Assembly: GCA_015183035.1 (NCBI GenBank)
Contig: JACZZP010000001.1
Coordinates: 868,001 to 932,000 of the forward strand
Direction: 5' to 3'
DNA length: 64,000 nucleotides
DNA from: Meloidogyne chitwoodi
Lineage: Eukaryota > Nematoda > Chromadorea > Rhabditida > Meloidogynidae
Both the position numbers and the translations under genes were made by a program. Shown one piece after another: positions 43,844-54,416 of the stretch. Positions within the stretch are counted from its first letter, which is position 1, and every line of letters starts with the position of its first letter. The notes under the pieces are model-generated. The model ran no database searches, was not told the DNA's origin, and was given only the letters and a program-made list of their open reading frames with translations.

Positions 43844-46433
43844 TTAAAGCTTACCCATAGGCCTAGAACTGCCTTTTCCAATTGTTGCAATTTCACGGAA
43901 TTTTCTAGCTTGAAATAATGAAACAGGTTTTGTGTAATAAATTTCAACTAGTAATCCTTGAGTTGAATTTGTAAGATATCGAGGGGAACCAGAACTTGGA
44001 AGTAATTTAAGAAATTTATTATTTAATGGATCAAGTTTTAATAAACGTTCAGCACAAAACCTAAAATTTAATAAAAATTTAAAAATTAAATATTTAATTA
44101 ACCTATCAGTTTTAGAATCTTTTTCACAAATAACAACAGTTATATAATGTAAAACAGAAGAAATTCCCTGACTTCCTGCAAAAGCTTGATTGCAATAAAA
44201 ATCAGCAAAATACATATTCATTTTTTTGAAATCTAAAATTTTCTTAACTTCCACAATCATTTGGACATCACTAAAAAACACTTAAAATTATTTAAAATAA
44301 TTTATAATACCCAAAAGGAGAAGCAGATGGTAAACTATCGCCTTGCAACAGAGAAGAAAAGAAACAGCCTTCTATAGCCCCATTTATCGGACAACCTGGA
44401 TGTCCATTTTCATCTTTCAAATAGGGCATCATCATTCTTTCACCACCTGAAAATTTAAAAATAAATTAAAATTAACATTTTTAGTTAAATTATTGTTTTA
44501 ATTAAGAGATATAAATAAAAAATTATTCTATCAATTAAAATCAAATATATTTGTATAACCTGGTTGTGAATAAATACTGTCATAGTATGCTTTAGGTTTA
44601 CATCGATGAACAATATCAAATTGATACATCAAGTCACCACAAAATCGTAAAGCTAAGGTCATCACATGCCCCAATTCGCTTTTAGAAAAATCTTTAAAAA
44701 GACGTTCAAAAAATTATAAAACCCTTTTTAGTAAAATAAAAAATAAACTTACATGCTCGATAGTCAGTGCATGATAAAGCGCATTCCTTTCCCTCAGCAT
44801 CAAAACCTTGGATTTTTGCTGAATATTTAGTGCCCGGAGTAACTTTCTAAAAATTTTAAAATTAAAATTTTTTAAAATTAATTAAAAATAAACCTGCAAG
44901 TATTTCTTATCACGTTGCAATCTTTGGACAATTTTATCGTCAGTACCACCAGTTATTTCAACTAATTGACTATTTACATAAATATCTAATTAAAATAAAT
45001 ATTATTTTTAAATTAAAAATTATAACCATCAGGAATGTTCCATTTAAGTAAACAATGTTGTGAACTAATAGTTACTTGAATGTCAAAAGATATAGGTTCT
45101 CTAATAGAAAAATTAGAACAAGTGGAATTTGAAGGAGAAGAAAATTGAGGAAATGAAATTGGTGGAGGAATCCATCTAGTTTGAGAAGATTGACGAAGTG
45201 AGGGCATTGGAAGTGATTGCCGAACTATTTTAAAAATAAAATTAATTTTTAAAATAAAATATTAGTTAAAACCTGGTATTATATTTGAATTTTGAAAAAT
45301 GCATTCATTACTTATTGCAGATTTAATGGGTTGGATAGGAGGACGTTGTGGTGATTTATCAAGTGAAAAGCGTTTAACCTTTTAAAAAATTATATTTTAG
45401 TTTAATTTTGAAACTTACAAGATTAGGAACTTTCTGAGCAGAAGAGTTTGTTGATGTAGGAAGAGCTAAATGAGAAGGCGAATCTGAAGAGGATTCAAGT
45501 CTGAAAAATAGGATTTTTTAAAACATTAAAAATTCAGGTTAATATTTATTCTTAAATTTCTAGGAAATAAAAAAATAAAATTCTTTTTAAACCTTAATCG
45601 TTTTCCAATCAATTTTTGATGAGCAATAGAAGATTCGGTAGTTGAATCACTTTTGTATTTATCAGCCTTTTTCTTTAATTTCGATGATTTTCTTAGTTGA
45701 CTTAAATTTTCAAATGATTTTCGATTTGTAGATTTTTGGCTCTTATTATTTTTTCGGGGACGGTCAGAAGTCTGTGAATCGTCGAAGTTTATTGTGTCGG
45801 GAGCTGTACCATTTAAAAAATATTCAGGAACCATTAGATCCAAATCTTCAGAGTCTGAAATGGTTGTTTAAAAATGCAACAAAGTTAGTCAAAATTACCA
45901 CTGTCACTATAATTATCCAATCCTATAAACGCTAAATCGAAATTATCTTCATCCAACCCATTTTTATTTTCATCATTAAATATTTCATCTTCGATATTTT
46001 TTCGTCTTGCAAGCATTTCAGGTCCTCTATCTGGACAAGCAGTTTTACTTTCCTCAAGAATCAGTTGTAGTTCGTCTTCATTCGAAAAACTGACACTAAT
46101 AATTCTTCCGTACCATCCACGCCCGTTGCAATAACGTACTTAAAAAATATATCATCCGATAAATCATATGTCAGGATAAGATAAAATAAATTAAAATTTT
46201 AAAAGAAATTTATAACATAGCCGGACTGATAATAACAGTAAATATAAAAAACCTGTCTCTTCAGCATTTTGTTTATTTACAAAACCAATAATTGCATCAT
46301 TTGCACTATACGCTTTTATCAAAGCATCATCTGGCTCAAAATCTACAGTCTCCCAAATAAAATGTAATATTTGACAAAGACTTGAATTCCGTGGAAGATT
46401 ATGCATGCGAACAAGAAATTTATGTTTTTCCAT
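43844..46433 (-). CDS. RRM-FN3-PHYHIP domain protein (635 aa)
   Basis: Twelve exons on the minus strand (46433-46253, 46138-45899, 45854-45593, 45500-45419, 45378-45273, 45224-45027, 44985-44894, 44846-44753, 44691-44560, 44446-44311, 44270-44103, 44060-43844) sum to 1908 bp. Residues about 1-80 resemble an RNA-recognition motif (FLVRMHNLP, IIGFVN). An acidic then Lys/Ser-rich disordered middle follows. Residues about 340-410 look like a fibronectin III domain. The last about 220 match the C-terminal domain of phytanoyl-CoA hydroxylase-interacting protein (PHYHIP), with GHPGCPINGAIEGCFFSS, MNMYFADFYC and GLLVEIYYTKPV. Vertebrate PHYHIP has FN3 plus this domain but no RRM. All junction phases agree, so one gene is the simplest reading. 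Function unknown. Confidence 0.78.
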
Positions 46434-46818
46434 TCTGTCGTGAAGTTATTAATTTTTTCAGCTGTAAAAATTATTCGATGATGCTCATATATATTCTTAA
46501 TTTTTAATCTACTCTTAATGAAAAGTAATATTAAAATTTAAACAAAAGTCCAAATAACAAAGAAAAAAATTAAAAAAATAATATTTACAAATTAAGATAA
46601 AATTTTGCCCATGTACATTTTGCCAAGCATATCTTTGTCATTTTGGCTAAAATATCTATAAAATATTTTCACAGTATCCCATTAATAAAATAATCTAGAT
46701 ATATTTTAAATTGATAAAGTTGATCTATAAATGAAAATATTATAAAAACAAGAAAAATATGTTTTTTTATCCATTCTTTAATAGATTTTGATTTTGTTCA
46801 TCTCTAAACAGTCCTGCA
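46434..46818. promoter_or_regulatory. Divergent promoter region
   Basis: The 385 bp between the start of the PHYHIP-like gene (-) and the small membrane protein gene (+) must contain both promoters. It has an ATTTTGCC/ATTTTGGC word set, with no clear core motif. Confidence 0.45.
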
Positions 46819-47329
46819 ATGGATCAAGACGGTTCGACTATCGAAATTTTGGATGGTCCTCCTCAATTGTGGGGACATACTACTACAGCAGCGGTGGAAC
46901 AAGTATAAATTAATTAATTTTTAATTATTAAATAATTTTATTTTCTTTAAAGCAAGTCCTTTGTATTAGTGACGATGAAATTCGTAATAGTTTGCTGATT
47001 GGAGCTTTAATTGCACTTATAATGTATATCTTTTTTTTAATTTTTGATATAAATATATCTAAAAGTTCAGTGTTTTACTTTGGCACATTATTTGGATTTA
47101 TTTGGGATCTAAAGAACATCCATCTGAATCAGTAATATCAGAATCAGTAAAGAAGCAAAGGGATAAAAAAAGCTCGGATTCTGCCAAATCTTCTTTAAGT
47201 GGAAAAACATCAAGTGTAACAACAACAGCTAGTGCGACACCATTACAAAATGTTGATTCTTCACTAGGTTCAACGATAAAATCAAAAAGCGGAGTGTCTG
47301 ATAATTCGGATAAAATTATTTTTGTTTAA
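46819..47329 (+). CDS. Small single-pass membrane protein (137 aa)
   Basis: Three exons (46819-46902, 46953-47023, 47071-47329) give 414 bp. The N-terminal about 40 residues are polar and acidic. One transmembrane helix follows (LLIGALIALIIVLLWHIIWI, residues about 44-63). The rest is a Ser/Lys/Thr-rich cytosolic-type tail ending IIFV. The exon 3 acceptor at 47069-47070 is chosen because it keeps the frame through the helix. There is no signal peptide, so this is a type III or type II membrane protein. Family not recognised. Confidence 0.7.
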
Positions 47330-47713
47330 TAAAAAGAATTTTGTACAGATATTATGTTACTAAAATAAATATTTTTTTATAATGATAGTTAATTTCTATA
47401 AAAGAGTAGTGCTCTTAATTATAGGTCATTCAAATGTTAAGTTATTTCTTTTGATGAAGACCAACAGGGGAAAGTAGTCAACAAGCATGAATTGATTTTT
47501 TTACCCTTCTGAAGTATAATTTTTTTCTACATATTATAGAAATATACATATGTATGTAAATTAAATGATTTTATTCTCTGTTAAAAAGAAAAAAGAATGA
47601 TTTTAATTTAAAAACTTTAATTCAAAATTTTTTACTAAATTACATTTATTCATTATTATATTTAATTGAGGTTTTTTGTGTTTTACAGGTCATTGATTTT
47701 AAATTTAAAAAAT
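47330..47713. other. Intergenic
   Basis: Short spacer with no supported feature. Confidence 0.45.
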
Positions 47714-47992
47714 ATGTACAAAAATGGGACGACAAACTCAAGTATTTTAATTAATAAGAAAATATTGCCAGTTGAATTGCTTTTTAATATATTTGATTCA
47801 ACAAGTCCAAATGAGTTAAAAATTGAAATAGCTAAGAAAATCATTAAAAATAATAATATAAAAATACAACAAATCCAACATATATTAAAAATATGGTGTG
47901 GAAATTCATTAAATATTTTAATTTCTTCAAGGATTATATATATAAATGCTTGTAAATCTTTCAAACACATGAGGGTTTGTGGTATTTTTTAA
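47714..47992 (+). CDS. Hypothetical ORF with an F-box-like start
   Basis: A single ORF of 92 residues from the ATG at 47714. It contains KKILPVELLFNIFDSTSPNE, which resembles the first helix of an F-box, followed by a Lys/Ile/Asn-rich helical stretch. No downstream exon matching the other three F-box copies was found before 48555. It could be a truncated F-box relic or a short independent gene. Confidence 0.4.
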   Translation: MYKNGTTNSSILINKKILPVELLFNIFDSTSPNELKIEIAKKIIKNNNIKIQQIQHILKIWCGNSLNILISSRIIYINACKSFKHMRVCGIF

Positions 47993-48554
47993 ATTAAATA
48001 AAGTTTATTTAGAATAGTTAATCCTTAAATATTATTTTATCAATTATTAATCATTTCTATTTATTTTTATTTCTTATAATAAATTATAATATGTACATAT
48101 AACATTTTTAAATTTAACAATAAAAATCTTTATATATTTTTTTAATATTAAAAAATATCTGAAATAAAATTCACTTTCCCAGCGTAAACTTTGATCAATC
48201 TACATCCTATAATGTAAAAACTATTTTCCTATAAATGTTTCAATAATCTTTGTCCATATCTGTAAATTATTTTAACTACTACATATATTTATAATTTTAT
48301 AAACGATATATGTTCACTTTCTTAGTCACTTTTCTTCTACAATAGATTCACTTTCTATTCGCCTACATAATTATAACTTATTTTATTATTCCTTATCAAA
48401 TATAAAGCTAATAAAGAAAATTATTTTAATTTTTTATTAAAGTGTTAGGTAGCGTTAAGGTTTAATGAAGTCCTTTTCATAATTTCCCTTAATTTGCCGA
48501 ATATTAAATATTTTAAATTTGTTGTAACAGGAATCCATAATTAATAAATTTAAA
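47993..48554. other. Intergenic
   Basis: AT-rich spacer upstream of the SPRY gene. Nothing else supported. Confidence 0.45.
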
Positions 48555-50268
48555 ATGGAATCAGCGATTAAAAAGTTAGAAAAAGCAGCACAAAAGAATT
48601 TGCTTCCTAATATGGTTTTTTACTTTAGAATAATTTAATTGAACTTAATTAAAAAATTCAAGTTATATTTAAATAAAAACACATAAAATTTTTCGGTAAT
48701 ACCAAGCCTTACATACCACCTTTTTATTTTTTCCTTTTTTTTGCCTATTTTTCATTTTTTTGCTATTCTGTCAATCCATTAATCAAAAAGGATTAATTTT
48801 GTGTATTTAACAAATATGAAAAATGTGTGTAAATCACTCCGAGAATTTCCTTAATCCCAAAGATCCTAATGTGCACACCCAAAGCATTGAAGGTATGTGG
48901 CCGACATACAAACGTAAGTTTCGTCCCCAAGCTGGTGACAATTCTAGCACTTATCAAACTTATTTACTTGAGTTTATGTGGCGTAAGCGTTTTGGTGATA
49001 TTGAAAATGTATTTTATAATTTTTGGCATCATGTTTCACTTTTTTATCCTTGTGAATGTACTGAATAAAATTAATCCTTTTTGATTGATGGATTGACAGA
49101 ATAGCAAAAAAATGAAAAATAGGCAAAAAAAAGGAAAAAATAAAAAGGTGGTATGTAAGGCTTGGTATTACCAATTTTTCAATAATTTTATTAAAATCCT
49201 TTTTAAAATTTATATATTTAGAAGAAAATAGAACTTCCAAATAGATGGAATGCAGTAAACCCTGATTCAAAATGGTCATGTTGCAAAAGTGATGTATTAA
49301 TCAAAATCTTCTAAACGGACGTTGTAATAATAATCGTGGTTACATTCGATTAAATAACAATGGCAACGAGATCATTTATTTTTACGTTCAGCTAAGTTTT
49401 AATTGCTTCTAATTATAGTTTTAATATCAATTCCTCATCATTATTAAGCAATCATAATTTTTGAGAATTGGGAAATTTCAAGAGTAATCATTAAAATTCC
49501 CAATTTTTTAAAATTTTTATTTAATTTTGTATAATTAAAATGAGTAATTGTCTATAGATTAAATTATAATCTTTTAGGATGAAGAAAAAAATGGAGAGAT
49601 TAAGCTTTGTTCTAAAGAACTTTTTAGTAAGGCTCGTGCTGATTCATCTTGCTTTTCACTATTCTACTTTGAAAATAAGCTGCGCCATGAAATATCGAAT
49701 CCAGATGTGTAAGTTATTCTGAATTGAATAAAACAATAAATAATCTGAATCCTTACTATTTATATAAAATTTCAGTGTGGAAATGAATTTTGGTCTAAAT
49801 TGTCCTTCGGGTCAATATGTTCTTCATTCGGCTGGGCCTCGCTTGATTCATTATAGTGGTCCTCGTGTGAAAGAAATTGTTTTGGATGATCTTATTTATG
49901 ATGGTGGGATTTACGGTTGCGGACTTGTAATTCCACCGCCTAATAAATGGTGCAGCAAACTACCGCCGATTATTTTTTTCACAAACAATGAAAATCAGAC
50001 TGGTCCGAAATTAATTATAAATGAGTTTAATGTCAATTTAAAATATATTTAAAAATAAAAACATCAAGATGACTTAAATTTTTTTATTAGTTTTAATTTA
50101 GGTAAAGCTGTAGTTTTGGAAAATGGAGATGATTCATTTTTACCAATCATAGGAGTTAAAGGCTGTTCAGTTCAAACTAATTTTGGTCAATCACAATTTT
50201 GCTATAATTCTTCAACTTATGAGGGAGGAGAAATTTATAATGAAGAAGATTGGAATGTGGTTCAGTAG
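48555..50268 (+). pseudogene. SPRY-domain gene, frameshifted, with Merlin-like insert in intron 1
   Basis: Exon-like segments are 48555-48614, about 49222-49412, 49578-49708, 49776-50002 and 50102-50268. The C-terminal exons read as a SPRY domain of the form common in plant-parasitic nematodes: FGLNCPSGQYV, YGCGLVIPPPNKW, PPIIFFTNNENQ(T)GKAVVL and CSVQTNFGQSQFCY. SPRY domains are protein-binding folds; some nematode SPRY proteins are secreted effectors, but this one has no signal peptide (start MESAIKKLEKAAQKN). In the second segment the frame slips one base near 49290-49310, between CCKSDVLI and NQNLLNGRC. So the copy is either a pseudogene or affected by a sequence error. Intron 1 carries a 478-bp transposon remnant. 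Confidence 0.65.
48695..49172. mobile_element. Merlin-like element with transposase C-terminus
   Basis: Terminal inverted repeats of about 110 bp start GGTAATACCAAGCCTTAC. They are flanked by a perfect 8-bp duplication, AATTTTTC (48687-48694 and 49173-49180). The plus-strand ORF 48823-49068 reads VNHSENFLNPKDPNVHTQSIEGMWPTYKR in two overlapping stretches (VNHSENFLNPKDPN then HTQSIEGMWPTYKR), followed by LLEFMWRKRF. This is the C-terminal end of the ISXO2/IS1595-type (Merlin) DDE domain, including the last catalytic Glu region (SIEGMW). The N-terminus is missing. It lies in intron 1 of the SPRY gene. Confidence 0.8.
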
Positions 50269-50951
50269 AATATTTATGAAAAAATAAATAAAAAGCGGAG
50301 ATTAATAAATTAATAAATAAATTGCTTTAAATTAATTTATTTACCTAATATATAATAAAAAAATTTTATTTATAAAATCAATTTTTAAAATTCCAAAACT
50401 TTGTGTTAAAAAATATTATTTATAAAATTTTTTGTCTAAATATTGATAAATTCTTTAATAATCATTAAATTACTTTTTCTTCTTTCTAACTTGTGAAAGG
50501 GATTAATTCATTTTATATCTTATTTTAGAAGCTTTTTACATATAAATTAATTTATTTTTCAATTTTATGATTTAAATAATAGTTTAATAAAAGTAAATTT
50601 AATTTTAATTTCTAAAAATAAAAAAGATGAATTGTGAAAAATTAGTTAAAATTGTACAAATCTGAAAGACAAAAAAGAATTTGAATAATAAAAAGAAATA
50701 ACTTTTACAATATATAGGTATTCATAAAAAAAAATTCCAAAAAATATAAAGTCGGTCAGAAAGTATAAGTCTCCCAAAAATTATTAAATATTAATCCTTT
50801 TTTGGTAATTTAAATAAATTTAATAAAATTTTATACTAATATTTAAGAATGTCCAAAACAACATTCTTATTGTTACTTATTCCATATCTTTAATATATTT
50901 TTTTAAATTAAAAATTTGTAAAAATTAATTTTTATAAATTAATTTTTAAAA
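50269..50951. other. AT-rich intergenic
   Basis: Spacer between the SPRY gene and alpha-galactosidase. No gene. Confidence 0.5.
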
Positions 50952-52750
50952 ATGAATACCTTTGCTATTTCTACAAAACTATCAATATTAAAAATATTAT
51001 TAATTTTTATTTTATTTTGTAAGAATTTATTGGCATTAGAAAATGGACTTGCAAGGACACCTCCAATGGGATGGATGTCTTGGACAGTGTTTTACTGTGA
51101 AGTTAATTGCTTAAGTTATCCAAATGGTTGTATTAACGAACAATTATATAAAGTTATATTTTTAAATTTATTTTTGTAAAAAAGGAAAATATTTATGAAG
51201 GTTTAAAGATGTAGTACAGTTAACTCTCGTTATAAGTACACCCTGATATGGGACATAACGGTTTGATCCAAACCGATTTTCTCCTCTCAAACTTGCAATT
51301 CGGATATAAGGACACTCTCTTTATAACGGGATTCAACTGTATATTGATTTACTTTTCTATTAAAGGATATGGCAGACAAATTAGTAGAAGGAGGGTATAG
51401 AGATGCTGGATATGTTTCAGTTCACATTGATGATTGCTGGGAGTCAAAAGAACGTGATAAAGATGGAAGACTTTTTGCCAATCAAACAAGATTTCCTTCA
51501 GGAATAAAATCACTTGCAGATTATGTTAATTTAAAATTAATAAAAAATATTTATAATAATTTATAAAGATGCATGTACGTGACCTTAAATTAGCTATTTA
51601 TTCTGATATTGGTACAAAAACATGTGCAGGATATCCTGGAAGTTTGGACTATATAAAGACAGATTCACAAACATTCGCAGAGTGGGGAGCAGATTATTTA
51701 AAATTGGATGGATGTAATATTGAATTTGATAGAATGCCTAATGGTTAAATTTATTAAAAATGAAATAATAATATTATTTAATTTTATTAATTTCATAATT
51801 AAAATATTTAAAGAATATATCAAAATGGGAAATGAACTTCATGAAACTAAACGCCCAATCGTCTATTCATGCTCGTGGCCTGCGTATTTACAAGATAAAC
51901 AAAAAGCAAAAGCTTATCCTTTAATTGCCGAGCATTGCAATCTTTGGCGAAATTATAATGATATTGACCGTTCATGGAAGTCTATACTTTGTATTTAAAA
52001 AAATTATTTTAAAATTTAAAATATACTAAAATTTAAGCTATAATTCATTATTATGTAAAACATCAGGAAATTTTACGAAATATTCAAAGGCCTGGAGCGT
52101 GGAACGATCCTGATATGGTAAAAAAATATTTTTAAATAATATTTTAAATATTATTTTACGGATAATTGCTGGAAATGAGGAAATAACTCCTTCACAAGCA
52201 CAAGTTCAACTAAGCATTTGGGCTATTTGGTCAGCGCCTTTAATTATGTCAAACGATTTGAGAAAAATTACAAATGAAAATAGAGAAATACTTTTAAATA
52301 AAAATGTTATAGCTGTTGATCAAGATCCATTAGGAATATTTGGTAGAATGATTTATAAGGTTTTTTTTAAATTTTATTCTAATATTCTTTAAAAAATTTA
52401 GGAGTCAAGTTTATATGTATTCACAAAGGAGATGACTCCAGCCGTACCCAATAAACAACTTTATTCGTATGCCATTGCAATAGTCAATTATGGAACAAAA
52501 CCTACAGTAAATATATATATTTTTGTCAAAATAAAAATATTTTCAGAAATTCTCAAAAAGTTTGTTTTCCTTGGGATTAACAAGTTTGGGTGGTTATTTT
52601 ATCCAAGATTTATGGACTGAACAGCAACTTGGCTATATGACAACAAAAGATGAATATAGCGTTCTAGTAAATCAAACAAGTGTTTCAATGATTAAAGCAA
52701 CTTTAAAAATGGATGATCTGAATGATTTAAATAATAATAAAATTAGATAA
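50952..52750 (+). CDS. gana-1: GH27 alpha-galactosidase / alpha-N-acetylgalactosaminidase (433 aa)
   Basis: Eight exons (50952-51152, 51366-51524, 51569-51743, 51814-51990, 52038-52117, 52159-52359, 52402-52506, 52547-52750) sum to 1302 bp. A signal peptide (about residues 1-28) is followed by the GH27 start [14 protein letters not shown]. The catalytic nucleophile lies in [10 protein letters not shown], the acid/base Asp in LWRNYNDID, and the substrate-recognition region in [10 protein letters not shown] and AVDQDPLG. Family members hydrolyse terminal alpha-galactose or GalNAc in lysosomes; in nematodes one protein has both activities. Intron 5 has a GT donor but no AG before the next exon, whose frame starts at 52159. 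Intron 1 carries a complete small TIR element. The gene symbol follows the nematode orthologue by domain, not by search. Confidence 0.88.
51217..51339. mobile_element. Complete 123-bp MITE with TA target duplication
   Basis: The ends are CAGTTAACTCTCGTTATAAG and, inverted, CAGTTGAATCCCGTTATAA, with TA on both sides (51215-51216, 51340-51341). TA duplication and CAGT-type ends fit a Tc1/mariner-derived MITE. It is the best-bounded copy of the family seen in the myosin introns. Confidence 0.8.
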
Positions 52751-53072
52751 AAATGTATTATTATAATGTAATTCATTATTTGTTTTTGTAATACATATAT
52801 TTAAATATTTGTTAAATAAATAATAAAAGAAATTTTTTAATATTTTAATAAATAAACTAAAGAATATAGTTTTGACAAAATTTCCACTGACAAAATGTCA
52901 TCTGGCAAAATATTGTCTAATGTAAAAAATTTCTTTTTGCCTAAATTTTCTTTAAATTTTTTGTTTTTTTTCTTATTATTAGAAGAAAAAATTGTTTTGC
53001 TTTAGTTTAATTTATTTTCTTGATAAATTATCAAATTTCTTCAGCTTTATTTTAATTACAACAAATACAACA
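52751..53072. other. Intergenic
   Basis: 322-bp spacer. It contains a run of words like TGACAAAAT, TGGCAAAAT and TTGCC near 52873-52940 that looks like a repeat fragment. Confidence 0.45.
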
Positions 53073-54029
53073 ATGTTTTTTAGCAGAGCAGCTGTTTTTA
53101 AAGATCGATATGATGCCGGACAAAAATTATCTGAAGCTTTAAAAAAATTTAAAGATCAAAAAGATAATGTTGTAGTTCTAGCATTGCCAAGAGGTGGTGT
53201 ACCTGTGGCTTATGAAGTGGCAAAAGCATTGGGAGCCCCTTTAGATCTACTGATGGTTTATTTAAAGCATTTTTTGAAAAAATTACCAAATTTTTCTGAA
53301 TTAATTTTTTTTTCTTAAGGTTCGCAAAATTGGTGCTCCAGGCCATGAAGAATATGGAATTGGTGCTGTTGTTGAAGGTGATCCGCCACAGCTAGTTATG
53401 AATGAGGAAGCAGTTAGATACACTCATCCTCCGGAAGGTTATGTTCAAGCAATGATGGATAAACAATTAAATGAAATTGCACGCCAGAGAAAAGTTTAAA
53501 TTTTTTAAAGATTAAAAAATTGTATTAGGTCTTTAACTTAATATTTTTCCACATTAATAAAAATTTCTACAATTAAGCGTTATTTGGGTGAACAACCCTC
53601 TATTCCACTTGCTGGCAAAATAGCAATAGTTGTTGATGATGGAATTGCTACTGGAGGAACAGCAAGAGTAGCAATGAAAGCTTTACGCCAAAAGAATGTT
53701 TCAAAAGCATTATTAGCATCACCTTTGGCTCCTTCTGATACTCTTGGTATTTTTTTATTTTTATGTTTATCAACTAATATGAACAAGACTGGCTAACATT
53801 TTTATTTTTAGCCGAACTTCGTGCAGAAGGGAATGAAGTGCTCGTTCTTGAGACCCCACCAAATTTCTCTGCAGTTGGGCTTCATTATACGAAATTTGAC
53901 CAAACTAGTGATGGTAATATAGACTATGTAACTAAGATTATATTAATTTTGTTTTTTTAAGAGGAAGTGATTAACTGTTTAGAAAAATCAAAAGAATGGC
54001 TACCAAAGGGGAAAGACTTTAAAAATTAA
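53073..54029 (+). CDS. Bacterial-type phosphoribosyltransferase (231 aa)
   Basis: Five exons (53073-53255, 53320-53493, 53578-53746, 53812-53913, 53962-54029) sum to 696 bp. The start MFFSRAAVFKDRYDAGQKLS and VVLALPRGGVPVAYEVA, the HEEYGIGAV segment, and the PRPP-binding loop VVDDGIATGGTARVAMKAL are those of a type I phosphoribosyltransferase widespread in bacteria. The loop has the two Asp and the TGGT of the family, so it probably binds PRPP. The acceptor substrate is unknown. Animals usually lack this subfamily, so a bacterial origin with later intron gain is plausible; this is an inference without a tree. No signal peptide or organelle signal was seen. The gene is intact. Confidence 0.85.
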
Positions 54030-54416
54030 AAAAAAAAGAATTAATTTCAATTTATTTTGGATAATATGTATTTATTTAAAATTGCCACAATTTTTAGTAG
54101 CATTTTACTAATTAATTATATTTGGCACTTCCTACATAATTTTATTAAAAAGAAGAAAAAATTCTTTTTTAAAATAAACTCAAGTGAAAAATAAAACATT
54201 TTTTATTTAAATATATTTAACTAGCAATAAGTTAAGCAACGTTTAAAATAAGTAAAGCAGAAAAATTCTTTTTAAAAAATAAAATGAAGTGAAAAATAAA
54301 TCTATAATATAAAAGGAGTAAATTTGAGGCTTCTGATTATTATTACATTCCCAATCTTAAAACTTAACAGTTTTATTTACAATATCAAAATTACAAATAA
54401 AATTTCAAAAAAACCG
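54030..54416. other. Convergent intergenic region
   Basis: Spacer between the phosphoribosyltransferase (+) and ZIP9 (-), with two short imperfect direct repeats built around AGTGAAAAATAAA. No gene. Confidence 0.5.

Noticed and set aside
49777..50052. Stand-alone 91-aa ORF
   Set aside because: It is exon 4 of the SPRY gene; its end runs through the intron donor.
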